Shown piece by piece: positions 16,330 to 24,835 of a stretch of 64,000 nucleotides of DNA. Position 1 is the stretch's first letter. Every line of letters starts with the position of its first letter. Both the position numbers and the translations under genes were made by a program. Below the pieces are notes generated by a model. That model was given only the letters and a program-made list of their open reading frames with translations. It was not told where the DNA came from and made no database searches. Source of the DNA: DATAGF01 sp963835685 (GTDB lineage: Bacteria > Actinomycetota > Thermoleophilia > Miltoncostaeales > Miltoncostaeaceae). The stretch spans positions 62,001-126,000 of the forward strand of contig CAWIGI010000009.1 in the NCBI GenBank assembly GCA_963835685.1, written 5' to 3'.

Positions 16330-17432
16330 TGGCCGTCCTGGTCGCCAAGCTGGGGTCCTCGACCCTGGTCGATTCCGAGGGCCGGCTGCGCGACGAGATC
16401 CTCGAGGCGCGGGTGCGCGACCTCGTGCGGGTGCGCCGCCAGGGCCACCACCCCGTGCTGGTGACGAGCGGCGCCATCGCCTGCGGGGTCGGGCGCCTCG
16501 GCCTGGCCCAGCGCCCGGCCGCGCTGCCGGACCTGCAGGCCGCGTCGGCGGTGGGGCAGGGGGTCCTCTTCCAGCGCTACTCGGCGGCGTTCGCGCCGCA
16601 CGAGGTCGTGCCGGCCCAGGTGCTCCTGACCTCCAGCGACCTCGCGGCCAGGGCGTCGTACCTCAACGCCCGCACGACCCTGCGCCGGCTGCTCGACCTC
16701 GGCGCGGTGCCCGTGGTCAACGAGAACGACACCACCGCGACCGACGAGCTCACGTTCGGGGACAACGACGTGCTGGCGGCGCAGGTCGCCATCCTGCTGG
16801 GGGCCGCCTGGCTGCTGCTGCTCACCGAGCGCGACGGCCTCTACGCGCAGACGCCGGCGGGGCCGGAGCGGCTGGGCGACGTCCCCGCCGGCACGCGGCC
16901 GGACGAGCTCGTGCTCGCGGACATCGGCGGCTCGCCCGCCGGCCGCGGCGGCATCGCCAGCAAGGTCGCCGCGGCCAGCATGGCGACCGGCGGGGGCGTG
17001 ACCACGGTGATCGCCTCCGGGACCGAGGACGGCGTCATCCCCGCCGTGGCCTCCGGCCGGCACGTGGGGACCCGGTTCGCCCCCACCGCCCGGCGCGAGG
17101 CGGCCTTCAAGCTCTGGCTCCGCTACGCCAAGCCCGCGATGGGGCGGGTGGCGGTCAACGCGGGCGCGGCGCGGGCCCTGCGCGAGCGCGGGACGTCGCT
17201 GCTGGCGGTGGGGGTCGTGGGCTGCGAGGGCGGATTCCTCGCCGGCGACGCGGTCAACGTGCTGGCCGACGGTGCGCTGGTGGGGAAGGGCATCGCGTTG
17301 ATGTCGGCCGACGAGGTGCGGGCCGTCGCGGGCCTGAAATCCGAGGAGGTGCGCCGCCTGCTGCCCGACGCCGCGCCGCAGGTCATCCACCGCGACGAGT
17401 TCGTGCTCGACGACGCGCGCGACGGGCGATGA
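16329..17432 (+). CDS. proB: Glutamate 5-kinase
   Basis: First enzyme of proline synthesis: ATP plus glutamate gives glutamyl-5-phosphate. The 367-residue protein has the amino-acid kinase domain (VAKLGSSTL at the N-terminus, VTSGAIACGVGRLGL, VVNENDTTATDELTFGDND about 135-153) and a C-terminal PUA domain (about 270-367, GRVAVNAGAARALRERGTSLL, GIALMSADEV). The ATG overlaps the obgE stop by one base and its own stop overlaps the nadD ATG (ATGA). proA is not in the window. Confidence 0.97.
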   Translation: MAVLVAKLGSSTLVDSEGRLRDEILEARVRDLVRVRRQGHHPVLVTSGAIACGVGRLGLAQRPAALPDLQAASAVGQGVLFQRYSAAFAPHEVVPAQVLLTSSDLAARASYLNARTTLRRLLDLGAVPVVNENDTTATDELTFGDNDVLAAQVAILLGAAWLLLLTERDGLYAQTPAGPERLGDVPAGTRPDELVLADIGGSPAGRGGIASKVAAASMATGGGVTTVIASGTEDGVIPAVASGRHVGTRFAPTARREAAFKLWLRYAKPAMGRVAVNAGAARALRERGTSLLAVGVVGCEGGFLAGDAVNVLADGALVGKGIALMSADEVRAVAGLKSEEVRRLLPDAAPQVIHRDEFVLDDARDGR

Positions 17433-18098
17433 GCGGCCACGCCGGAGCCGCCGCCGGCCGCCCGCGCCGGATCGGTGTGCTCGGCGGGACCTTCGACCCA
17501 CCGCACATCGGGCACCTGATCGTCGCCTCGGAGGCCCTCTGGCAGCTCGACCTGGACGTCGTGCGGCTGGTCCCCGCGCGGACGCCGCCGCACAAGCCCG
17601 ACGGAGCGCAGACCGAGCCCGAGCGGCGCGCCGCCTGGCTCGAGGCGGCGGTCGCCGGGACGGCGGGCCTGGAGGTCTCGCGGATCGAGCTCGACCGCGA
17701 GGGGCCGAGCTACACGGCCGACACCCTCGAGGCCATGGCCGCCGCCGAGCCGGGCGCGGAGATCTGGTTCATCCTGGGCGCCGACCAGCTGGCCGGCCTG
17801 CCGGGCTGGCGCGACCCCGCGGCGCATCCTCGGCGCCGCCCGCTTGGCGGTGGTGCCCCGCGCCGGCCACGACGCCCGCGCGCTCGCGCAGGAGATCGCC
17901 CCCGGCCGCGCCGACCTCCTCGACGTCCCGGAGATCGGCGTCTCGTCGAGCATGATCCGCGAGCGCGTCGCGGCCGGCCTGCCGGTCCGCTTCCTGGTCC
18001 CCCCCGAGGTCGAGAAGTCGCTGCGTCGGGAGGGTCTGGTAGCCTCGCCGAGGTCATCGATCGCAAAGGAGGACCCCTCGCGGACCCGCTCGAGCTGA
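17429..18098 (+). CDS. nadD: Nicotinate-nucleotide adenylyltransferase (frameshifted)
   Basis: Makes deamido-NAD from nicotinate mononucleotide and ATP. The N-terminus has the nucleotidyltransferase motif GVLGGTFDPPHIGHL (H-x-G-H, about 17-31), then TPPHKPDG and the FILGADQLAGLPGWRD segment. One extra base near 17822 shifts the frame; the continuation RILGAARLAVVPR leads to the second signature ISSSMIRERVA-like GVSSSMIRERVAAGLPVRFL and ends at TGA 18096-18098. Whole length about 222 residues is normal. It overlaps the rsfS start region. Confidence 0.88.
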
Positions 18099-18436
18099 CC
18101 CTGGCCGCGGCCGCCGCCGCGGAGTCGAAGAACGCCAGGGACATCGTGATCCTCGACATGCGAGGCCTCGTGTCCTACACGGACTACCTGCTGATCGCGA
18201 CGGGCCAGACCCCGCGGCAGACCAAGGCGATCGCCGAGGAGATCCGGCTGCAGCTCAAGAAGCGCCACGGCGCGCGCCCCCGGGTGGTCGAGGGCGAGCG
18301 CGAGGGGGAGTGGATCCTCATCGACCTCCTCGACATGGTCGCCCACGTCTTCACCCCCGAGGCGCGCGACTTCTACCGCCTCGACCGCCTCTGGAGCGAG
18401 GCCCCCCAGCAGGAGTACGCGGCCACCGCCTCGTAG
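18077..18436 (+). CDS. rsfS: Ribosomal silencing factor RsfS
   Basis: RsfS (Iojap family) binds L14 and blocks subunit joining in starvation. The family core is clear: ARDIVILDMRGLVSYTDYLL, ATGQTPRQTKAIAEEI, and the C-terminal WILIDLLDMVAHVFTPEARD with the invariant YRLDRLW. Homology puts the start at ADPLELTLAAAA, directly after AAAGGAGG (18065-18072); the codon there is CTC (18077), and no ATG, GTG or TTG occurs before the conserved core. About 119 residues, the usual size. The N-terminus overlaps the nadD 3' end in another frame. Confidence 0.9.
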   Translation, partial: LADPLELTLAAAAAAESKNARDIVILDMRGLVSYTDYLLIATGQTPRQTKAIAEEIRLQLKKRHGARPRVVEGEREGEWILIDLLDMVAHVFTPEARDFYRLDRLWSEAPQQEYAATAS

Positions 18437-18467
18437 GTCCGGGGGGGTCGGCTAGACTCCGCTCGGC

Positions 18468-18540
18468 GGGGGATTAGCTCAGTTGGGAGAGCGCTACGCT
18501 GGCAGCGTAGAGGTCACCGGTTCGAGCCCGGTATCCTCCA
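18468..18540 (+). tRNA. tRNA-Ala (anticodon GGC)
   Basis: The cloverleaf folds completely: acceptor GGGGGAT/ATCCTCC, D stem GCTC/GAGC, anticodon stem CTACG/CGTAG around a 7-nt loop with anticodon GGC (18501-18503), T stem ACCGG/CCGGT with loop TTCGAGC, and discriminator A at 18540. Position 3-70 is a G-T (G-U) pair, the alanine identity element. CCA is not encoded. The last 17 nt belong to the left attachment repeat of the island that follows. Confidence 0.97.
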
Positions 18541-18544
18541 TCGA
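18524..18544 (+). repeat. Left attachment repeat (attL-like) in tRNA-Ala 3' end
   Basis: These 21 nt, from the T-loop GAGC through the acceptor 3' strand to TCGA just past the tRNA, recur exactly at 21526-21546. Tyrosine recombinases typically use such tRNA 3' ends, and the element end keeps the tRNA functional. The match stops at C versus T on the right side. Confidence 0.85.
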
Positions 18545-18656
18545 CCGGAGCCAAGAGGCCGCACTGGAGCGCCTACTCGGACGCGACCGGTCCCCGCCCG
18601 AGCACCTTGGGCGGTAGGAGCTCGACGGATCTGGGCTGGGATATGCCGAGCGCTGG

Positions 18657-19344
18657 TCACTGCTGCATCCTTGGATCGTGCGTGGGGTCGGCGTACATGG
18701 GAGGGCAACCGTGATCGATGGCTTCGGGGCGCAGTTCGTAGTGCCAGGGTTCGTTGCCGTAGATCTGGCACAGCCCGTACTCGGCGCCGTGCTCGGACAG
18801 CCACGCCGTGGCATCGAAGGGCCCAATGTTCAACCGCGTCCCCCGACACGTGAGCAGACGTGTTGGGGGTGGCCACCCATCGGGCGGCTTCCTCTTCGGA
18901 TCCGTACTCGGAAACCGCCTCACGAAGAAGCTGATTCTGGTACTCCGGGGAACGCCAGCCGCTTTCGACGAAGAACTCGACCCCGTCGTCCGCGGCATCA
19001 GTTGCAGCCTGGCGCAGGGCACCGAGGAGAGCTGGATCAAGGTTGGCGACACCCGGAATCTCGTCATCAAAGACCGTCGCGCCGTCGGGGACGGCACCGT
19101 CAGCCTCGCCAAGCGCACCACGTCGAGGAGGTAGGGCCGGTCCTGGTGTCGGGTGCTCACTGCGAAGGACGTCGATCGGTGATGCGGCCGTCGCGGACGG
19201 GGACGCCGTCGAGGACGAGGACGCCAGCGACTGGTAGCCGAGGGCTGCGGCGATCGCCGCGATGACGACGAGCAGGCCGGCGACACGGAGCCTGCGAATC
19301 CGAACCCGACGGGTCGTCGTTCGTGCCGGCTCGCTGTGGGTCAT
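18657..19344 (-). CDS. vanY: VanY-type D-alanyl-D-alanine carboxypeptidase (M15B), frameshifted
   Basis: Membrane-anchored zinc peptidase that trims the terminal D-Ala from peptidoglycan stems. The N-terminus is a signal-anchor (VAGLLVVIAAIAAALGY, about 21-37) with a Ser/Thr/Ala-rich linker; the M15 domain has SGWRSPEYQNQLL, the zinc-ligand motif SAHVSGDAVD and the catalytic NEPWHYEL. The frame breaks near 18826-18834: GGTTGAACATT becomes Val-Asp-Ile in frame if one A is removed, after which GPFDATAWLSEHGAEYG leads to TGA at 18657. Start ATG 19344. The gene diverges from the regulator pair, as in vanRS-linked accessory clusters; a role in D,D-peptidase-based glycopeptide tolerance or wall remodelling is inferred. 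Confidence 0.82.
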
Positions 19345-19390
19345 GCCTCCATTTCAGGCAGCGTGGCGTTGCCAGCACGTATGTGGTTTT

Positions 19391-19409
19391 CGATATGCCG
19401 GCGATATGC
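19391..19409. promoter_or_regulatory. Tandem direct repeat, likely response-regulator box
   Basis: CGATATGC occurs twice (19391-19398 and 19402-19409), 11 bp apart start to start, i.e. one helical turn. OmpR-family regulators bind such head-to-tail repeats. It lies between the divergent vanY and regulator genes, just upstream of the regulator -10, so it could control both. Confidence 0.45.
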
Positions 19410-19419
19410 GCCCGCTCGC

Positions 19420-19425
19420 TAGCAT
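19420..19425 (+). promoter_or_regulatory. -10 element of the island response-regulator gene
   Basis: TAGCAT ends 7 nt before the ATG at 19433, the leaderless spacing seen before many other genes in this window. The tandem CGATATGC repeat lies just upstream. Confidence 0.5.
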
Positions 19426-19432
19426 CGGAGCC

Positions 19433-20120
<688 letters not shown>

Positions 20121-20128
<8 letters not shown>

Positions 20129-21248
20129 AGCCCCTGGTTTGAGCGTTCGCCTCAAACTCACCCTCAGCTACGCCGGGTTCCTCATGCTCGCAGGTGCCTT
20201 GCTGCTCGCTGCCGTGTGGGTGTTCCTCCTGCGTTACGTCCCCGACCGTGCGCTCCTCGTCTCCGATGACACCGCCATTGATGGTGTTTTCCCCATCCGG
20301 TCCGAGCTCCTGCGCGTCTTCGCTCCGAGGGCAGCCGCAGTGTTGGCGTTCCTGCTGGTATTCGGCCTGCTGGGAGGGTGGATTCTCGCCGGCCGCATGC
20401 TCGCCCCCCTGGCCCGAATCACCGACGCCACACGCACGGCTGCGACCGGGTCGCTCTCCCACCGGATCCGAGTTGGAAGGCCGCAAGACGAGTTCCGCGA
20501 ACTCGCCGACGCCTTCGACACCATGCTCGCGCGGCTCGAAGCACACGTCGCCGAACAGCAGAGATTCGCAGCCAATGCTTCCCACGAACTGCGTACCCCG
20601 CTGGCGATCACGCAAACACTTCTCGACGTGGCCCGCAACGATCTGAACCGCGACACCGGCGAACTTATCGAACGCCTCCACGCCGTCAACACCCGAGCGA
20701 TCGATCTCACTGAAGCATTGCTCCTGCTCAGCCGCGCCGACCAGCGGTCCTTCTCCCGAGAACACGTCAACCTGTCCCTCATAGCGGAGGAAGCCACTGA
20801 AACGCTCCTCCCCCTCGCGGAAAAACGCGGCGTCACCATCGAGACCTCCGGCGACATGACCCCCACTATCGGCTCACACGCGCTCCTGCTGCAGTTGAGT
20901 ACGAACCTCGTGCACAACGCGATCGTCCACGATCTGTCTGAACAGGGCACCGTGTGGGTCACGACCAGCGTTCACCCCAAGAGTGTGATGCTCACTGTCG
21001 AGAACACCGGCGAGAAGCTCACCCCACAGTTCGTTACCACGCTTGTCGAGCCGTTTCGTCGCGGCACCGAACGCATACGCACCGATCACGCAGGCCTCGG
21101 CCTCGGCCTGGCAATCGTCAAAAGCATCACCCAAGCACACGACGGAACCCTCACCCTCACCCCCCGCGCCGCTGGGGGCCTCTGCGTCACGGTACAACTA
21201 CCCGCCGGGGTCCGTAACACGAACGGTGTTTCCGGCGTTGTTGGTTAG
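20121..21248 (+). CDS. Sensor histidine kinase (VanS-like)
   Basis: A 375-residue class I kinase: two membrane helices (about 12-37 and 71-91) with a short outer loop of about 33 residues, HAMP (GRMLAPLARITDATRTAATG), HisKA with H155 in NASHELRTPL, and HATPase with N box NLVHNAIVH, G boxes GLGLGLAIVKSI and DGTLTLTPRAAGG. Start GTG 20121 follows GGAGGAG by 4 nt and overlaps the regulator stop. The tiny extracellular loop suggests sensing within the membrane or by direct ligand binding, as in VanS/intramembrane-sensing kinases; inferred. Confidence 0.9.
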
Positions 21249-21525
21249 CCCTGCTCGTTCAATAGGCGGGCGAGGCCGGTGTGTTGATCTTGAGATGCCG
21301 TGATCTGCCGGGACACCAAGTGGGCGGCCGGCCCGTCCTGAACGGCAGGCACGGCGTTACGGCGCTCAACCGGGCGAGGGCGAGTCTTGTGTGTCATGGG
21401 GCCGGCGAAGGGGACGCCAAACGGGTAGCACCGGGGTAACACGGGCTCGCTCTCCCGTCCCTCCTCGCACGAAGAAACCCCTTGCCCAGGCGGTTCTCGG
21501 CTTGGTGATCCACCCCCTGGACCGG
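21249..21525. other. Right arm of the island, no confident gene
   Basis: This 277-nt stretch between the kinase stop and the right repeat has only short open frames with no recognisable domain. On the minus strand one frame (21245-21442) reads PVERRNAVPAVQDGPAAHLV, which I cannot assign. It may hold the element's original attachment/integrase end, now degraded. No integrase catalytic motif (R..HxxR..Y) is visible. Confidence 0.4.
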
Positions 21526-21546
21526 GAGCCCGGTATCCTCCATCGA
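21526..21546 (+). repeat. Right attachment repeat (attR-like)
   Basis: An exact 21-nt copy of 18524-18544 (T-loop and acceptor 3' strand of tRNA-Ala plus TCGA). There is no tRNA body upstream, so it is a pure tRNA 3'-end duplicate. The terminator hairpin begins 6 nt downstream. Confidence 0.85.
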
Positions 21547-21551
21547 TCCGG

Positions 21552-21576
21552 GAAAGCCCCCGTTTGCGGGGCTTTC
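21552..21576 (+). terminator. Displaced terminator of tRNA-Ala
   Basis: GAAAGCCCC and GGGGCTTTC form a perfect 9-bp stem with loop CGTTTGC, followed by GTCG. With the island removed it would lie about 8 nt after the tRNA 3' end, a normal position for a tRNA terminator. There is no long U tract, as usual in high-GC actinobacteria. Confidence 0.7.
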
Positions 21577-21620
21577 GTCGTTCCGGGCGTCACGTAGGCG
21601 CGCTGGCGTGGAAGAGAGCG

Positions 21621-22310
21621 TCAGCCGGGCGGGGCCGCGGCGCCGTAGGCCGGCGCCGGGCCCTCGGTCGCCGGCCCGCCGGCGCGCGAGGCGAGCGCCA
21701 GGAGCGCCTCGTCGGAGACCGCGGACGGCGCCGAGAGGACGCACTGGTGCCCGGCGGCGCGCCAGGTGGCGACGACGGCCCGGTCCGAGCGCAGGAGGCG
21801 GATCTCGACGCCCCGCCGCACGGCCCGCCGCGCGCCGTCGGGCCATGCGAGCGCGGGCGCGGCGACGATCGTGTACGACAGGCGGACGCCGGCCGGGCCG
21901 TCGTAGTAGACGGTGACCGCGCGGCGGCGGTCGAGGGTGTCCGATCGCTCGCCGGCCGCGCGCCAGCCCACGCCGCCCGACCAGGCCGGGAACGCCACGC
22001 CCTCGACGCTGCGCGCCAGGGCCTCCGGGTCGGCCGGGGAGACCGGCGGCGGCGGCGCCGTCGGGCCCCGGGCGGCGAGCGCGGCCGCGTCGAGCGCCGT
22101 CGGCGAGTCGCCCTGTGGCAGCAGGAGCACCGCGACGGCCACGGCCACCGCCGTCAGCAGGGCGGCGCAGGCGACGCCCGCGCCGACCGCCCGCCGCCGG
22201 GCGCGGCGCGCCGCGATGCGCGCGCGCAGGGCCGGCGGGGCCTGCACCGACCGCACGAGCGCACGCATGCGCGCGACGGCGGGGTCGTCGGGCATCCTCG
22301 CCCCGTCCAT
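21621..22310 (-). CDS. Putative anti-sigma factor / membrane protein paired with ECF sigma
   Basis: A 229-residue protein with a short cytoplasmic N-terminus (about 1-40, RMRALVRSVQAPPALRARIA), one membrane helix (AVGAGVACAALLTAVAVAVA, about 41-62) and an extracytoplasmic domain (about 75-229). Its ATG overlaps the sigma-factor stop by one base (TGATG), the usual sigma/anti-sigma coupling. There is no clear zinc HxxxCxxC motif, so assignment rests on topology and position. It would hold the sigma factor at the membrane until an envelope signal arrives. Confidence 0.7.
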   Translation of the reverse strand: MDGARMPDDPAVARMRALVRSVQAPPALRARIAARRARRRAVGAGVACAALLTAVAVAVAVLLLPQGDSPTALDAAALAARGPTAPPPPVSPADPEALARSVEGVAFPAWSGGVGWRAAGERSDTLDRRRAVTVYYDGPAGVRLSYTIVAAPALAWPDGARRAVRRGVEIRLLRSDRAVVATWRAAGHQCVLSAPSAVSDEALLALASRAGGPATEGPAPAYGAAAPPG

Positions 22311-22840
22311 CAGGCCACCCCCTCCCGCGGCGCGGCGGCCGGCTCCTCCGCGAGCCCCATCCGGTCCGTCACCCGGCCCCGCGCGCGGTGCAGCCGGGTG
22401 GTGATGGTCGCCTCCTTGGCGCCCAGCAGCCGCCCGGCCTCCGCGTAGGTGAGGCCGACGACGTCGACCGCCACGAGCGCGTCGCGGAGGTCGGGCGGCA
22501 GCGCCGCGATCGCGCCGAACACCTCGCGCACCTCGGCCATCTCCTGGAGCCTGGCGTCGGCGCCGGCGCCGGCCGGCTCGAGCGCCTCGGCCAGGCTGAC
22601 GGTGCGGGGCCGGCGCCCGTTCGCCCGGCGCCGGCTGATCATCGTGTTGCGGAGGACGCGCACCAGGTACGCGAGGTCGTCGCCCGAGCGCAGCAGGCGC
22701 GGGCGGGCGAGAACGCGGGCGAACGTCTCCTGCACCAGCTCCTCGGCCTCCTCGCGCGACCCGCACATGGCCCAGGCCGCCCGGTAGAGACGGTCCACGT
22801 GGTCGCCGAGGCGATCGGGGTCGAGGCGATGACCGGCCAC
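22310..22840 (-). CDS. ECF-type sigma-70 family factor
   Basis: About 176 residues. Region 2: RLYRAAWAMCGSREEAEELVQETFARVL with the core-binding helix; region 4: AALPPDLRDALVAVDVVGLTY and AEAGRLLGAKEATITTRLHRARG, the helix-turn-helix for the -35 element. The two are joined by a linker rich in Arg/Gly. The start is taken as GTG 22840, which gives the normal ECF length; the frame is open further upstream. It is followed without gap by its putative anti-sigma factor. Confidence 0.85.
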   Translation of the reverse strand: MAGHRLDPDRLGDHVDRLYRAAWAMCGSREEAEELVQETFARVLARPRLLRSGDDLAYLVRVLRNTMISRRRANGRRPRTVSLAEALEPAGAGADARLQEMAEVREVFGAIAALPPDLRDALVAVDVVGLTYAEAGRLLGAKEATITTRLHRARGRVTDRMGLAEEPAAAPREGVA

Positions 22841-22901
22841 CGCCGCCGAGCGTAGACCGCCGGAGCCCTTCTCGTGGCGGCGCTCGGGTATCACCCCCGG
22901 G

Positions 22902-23414
22902 TCAACTCGCGTCGCCCCCGATCGCCTGCCCCGACGGGTCCAGGGCGTACCACTCGGCCCCGTAGGCGTCGAGCCCCTGGCCCTCGGTGTCTCCCGGCGC
23001 GCGATCGCCGGCGTAGTAGTAGAGCGGGTGGCCGGCATAGGTCACCGCAACGGTGCCGTCGTCGCGCGTCGTGGTGCCGATCAGATCGGCCTTCGCAGCG
23101 CCGTCGGCGCCCGGGGCGCCGGCCGTGAGCAGGGGTGGCCACGCCGCCGCACAGGCGCCCGAGCAGGTGCTGGACGCGCCGGCGTCCATCTCGAAGAGGT
23201 AGAGCGTCCGCCCCTCGGCGTCGGCGAGGTACGTCCCCAGCTCGCCCGTCGCGGTCGAGACCGTGGCCGGCCCCGCGGCCTGCGTCGTGGTCGGCGGCGA
23301 CGCCCCGGCTCCGTAGGCCCCCACGTCCGCGGGCTGATCGTCGCTCGAGCCGCAGCCGGCGGCGACGCCGGTCGCGGCAAGGGCCAGCAGTACCAACGCG
23401 ATGCGCGTCCTCAC
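22902..23414 (-). CDS. Lipoprotein with secreted Yx(F/Y/W)xxD repeats (COG4315)
   Basis: About 170 residues. A lipoprotein signal peptide ends in lipobox VAAGC, followed by a Ser/Asp/Gln/Thr linker. Two repeat units of the family are visible: YLADAEGRTLYLFEMDAG with a CSGACAAAWPPLL segment, and VTYAGHPLYYYAGDRAPGD. The function of this secreted family is unknown. The GTG at 23414 is chosen because GGGAGG precedes it by 7 nt and the signal peptide then begins VRTRIALVLL. Its position upstream of the ECF sigma/anti-sigma pair, on the same strand, makes it a possible member of that regulon. Confidence 0.82.
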   Translation of the reverse strand: MRTRIALVLLALAATGVAAGCGSSDDQPADVGAYGAGASPPTTTQAAGPATVSTATGELGTYLADAEGRTLYLFEMDAGASSTCSGACAAAWPPLLTAGAPGADGAAKADLIGTTTRDDGTVAVTYAGHPLYYYAGDRAPGDTEGQGLDAYGAEWYALDPSGQAIGGDAS

Positions 23415-23492
23415 GAGGGGGCCTCCCGCCCGGGTGCCTGTCACCTCCGAGGACGCCCGGCCGGGGCGAAACCTTCCCGTGACCGCGCGGCC

Positions 23493-23570
23493 TCAGCGGG
23501 CGCCGAAGCGCTCGAGCAGCGCCGCCGCGAGCAGGGCGGCGATCCGCTCGGTCGTGTCGGTCGGCGTCAT
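23493..23570 (-). CDS. Possible 25-residue small protein
   Basis: An ATG at 23570 follows AGGAGG by 4 nt, among the best ribosome sites in the region, and opens a frame of 25 codons (TERIAALLAAALLERFGAR at the end), predicted as one short amphipathic helix. It lies between the lipoprotein gene and the divergent winged-helix gene. No family is recognised; it could be a leader peptide or chance. Confidence 0.3.
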   Translation of the reverse strand: MTPTDTTERIAALLAAALLERFGAR

Positions 23571-23596
23571 CGGGCCTCCTCGGGTCGGCGTGCTGG

Positions 23597-23602
23597 CAGA
23601 AT
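23597..23602 (+). promoter_or_regulatory. Candidate -10 for the winged-helix gene (leaderless)
   Basis: CAGAAT ends 8 nt before the GTG at 23611. No ribosome site lies between. Confidence 0.35.
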
Positions 23603-23610
23603 CCTGGCGC

Positions 23611-24786
23611 GTGAGGCGGGTCGGCGTCGACGAGCGGCGGGCCCGGCTGGGGGTGCGCCACCGGCTGGCAGGCGCGCGGGCCGAGGGGCCGGTGGAGGCC
23701 GCCCGCGAGGTCGTCGCCCTGCACGCCACCGACCCGGCGACGGTCCACCTCTCGGCGGCCGCGCGGATGCGCGAGCCCGACGTGGCGGCCGTGGAGCACG
23801 CGCTCTACGACGAGCGGTCGCTCATCCGGATGCTCGGGATGCGGCGGACGATGTTCGTCGTGCCGGACGAGCTGGCGCCGGCGGTCCAGGCCTCGTGCAC
23901 CGACGCGATCGCGGCCCGGGAGCGCGTGCGGCTGGTGAAGCGGCTCCAGGAGGCGGGGGTCGCGGACGACGCCGGCGCGTGGCTGGCCGAGGTCGAGGAG
24001 GCGGCCCTGGCCGCGCTGCGCGCGCGGGGCGAGGCGGCTGCGGCGGAGCTCTCGGCCGACGAGCCGCGCCTGCGGACGTCGGTCCTGATGGCCGCCGGGA
24101 AGCCGTACGAGGCGCGCCAGAACGTCTCCACATGGGTCCTGGGGCAGCTCTCCATGGACGGCCGGGTGGTCCGCGGGCGCCCGCGGGGCTCGTGGGCATC
24201 GAGCCAGTACCGCTGGTCGCCGGTCGAGCGCTGGCTGCCCGAGGGCATGCCCGCCCGCGACGCCGAGGGGGCGGGGGCCGAGCTGGTGAGGCGCTATCTC
24301 GCGGCCTTCGGGCCCGCGCCGCTGTCCGACCTCCGCTGGTGGACCGGCTGGACGCTCCGCCAGACGAGCGCCGCGCTCGCGCGCCTGGCGACCGAGGAGG
24401 TCAACCTGGGGGACGGCGCGACGGGCCTGGTCCTCGCGGGCGACCTGGAGCCGATCGCCGCCCCCGAGCCCTGGGTCGCCCTCCTGCCGGCGCTGGACGC
24501 GACCCCGATGGGATGGTCGGGGCGGGCGTGGTTCCTCGGCGAGCACGGGCCGCTCCTCTTCGACCGCTCCGGAAACATCGGCCCGACCGTGTGGTCGGAC
24601 GGGCGCATCGTGGGCGGCTGGGCGCAGCGCCGTGACGGCGAGGTCGCGGTCCGCCTGCTCGAGGACGTCGGCGCCGCCGCCCGCGCCGCCGTGGAGCGGG
24701 AGGCGGAGCGCCTCGCCGGCTGGCTGGGGGACGTGCGATTCACGCCGCGCTTCCGGACGCCGCTCGAGCGCGAGCTCAGCGCCTGA
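23611..24786 (+). CDS. Winged-helix DNA-binding protein (HTH_42, AlkZ/YcaQ-related)
   Basis: A 391-residue protein of the HTH_42 family, tandem winged helices related to AlkZ/YcaQ DNA glycosylases. Seen: VRRVGVDERRARLGVRHRLA start, EVVALHATDPATVHLSAAAR (the position of the AlkZ catalytic QxQ/QxD motif is HxT here), LIRMLGMRRTMFVVP, and the later GEHGPLLFDRSGNIGPTVW block. Because the catalytic Gln is not kept, glycosylase activity is uncertain; DNA binding is likelier. It stands alone. Confidence 0.8.
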   Translation: MRRVGVDERRARLGVRHRLAGARAEGPVEAAREVVALHATDPATVHLSAAARMREPDVAAVEHALYDERSLIRMLGMRRTMFVVPDELAPAVQASCTDAIAARERVRLVKRLQEAGVADDAGAWLAEVEEAALAALRARGEAAAAELSADEPRLRTSVLMAAGKPYEARQNVSTWVLGQLSMDGRVVRGRPRGSWASSQYRWSPVERWLPEGMPARDAEGAGAELVRRYLAAFGPAPLSDLRWWTGWTLRQTSAALARLATEEVNLGDGATGLVLAGDLEPIAAPEPWVALLPALDATPMGWSGRAWFLGEHGPLLFDRSGNIGPTVWSDGRIVGGWAQRRDGEVAVRLLEDVGAAARAAVEREAERLAGWLGDVRFTPRFRTPLERELSA

Positions 24787-24835
24787 GCGCCGCCGGCGGC
24801 GTCGGCCTACGCGCCGCAGGGGGTGACGCCGTGCG

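Noticed and set aside
21526..21546. Possible second tRNA-Ala gene
   Set aside because: Only the T-loop and acceptor 3' strand are present; there is no D arm, anticodon arm or 5' acceptor strand, so it is the attachment-site duplicate.
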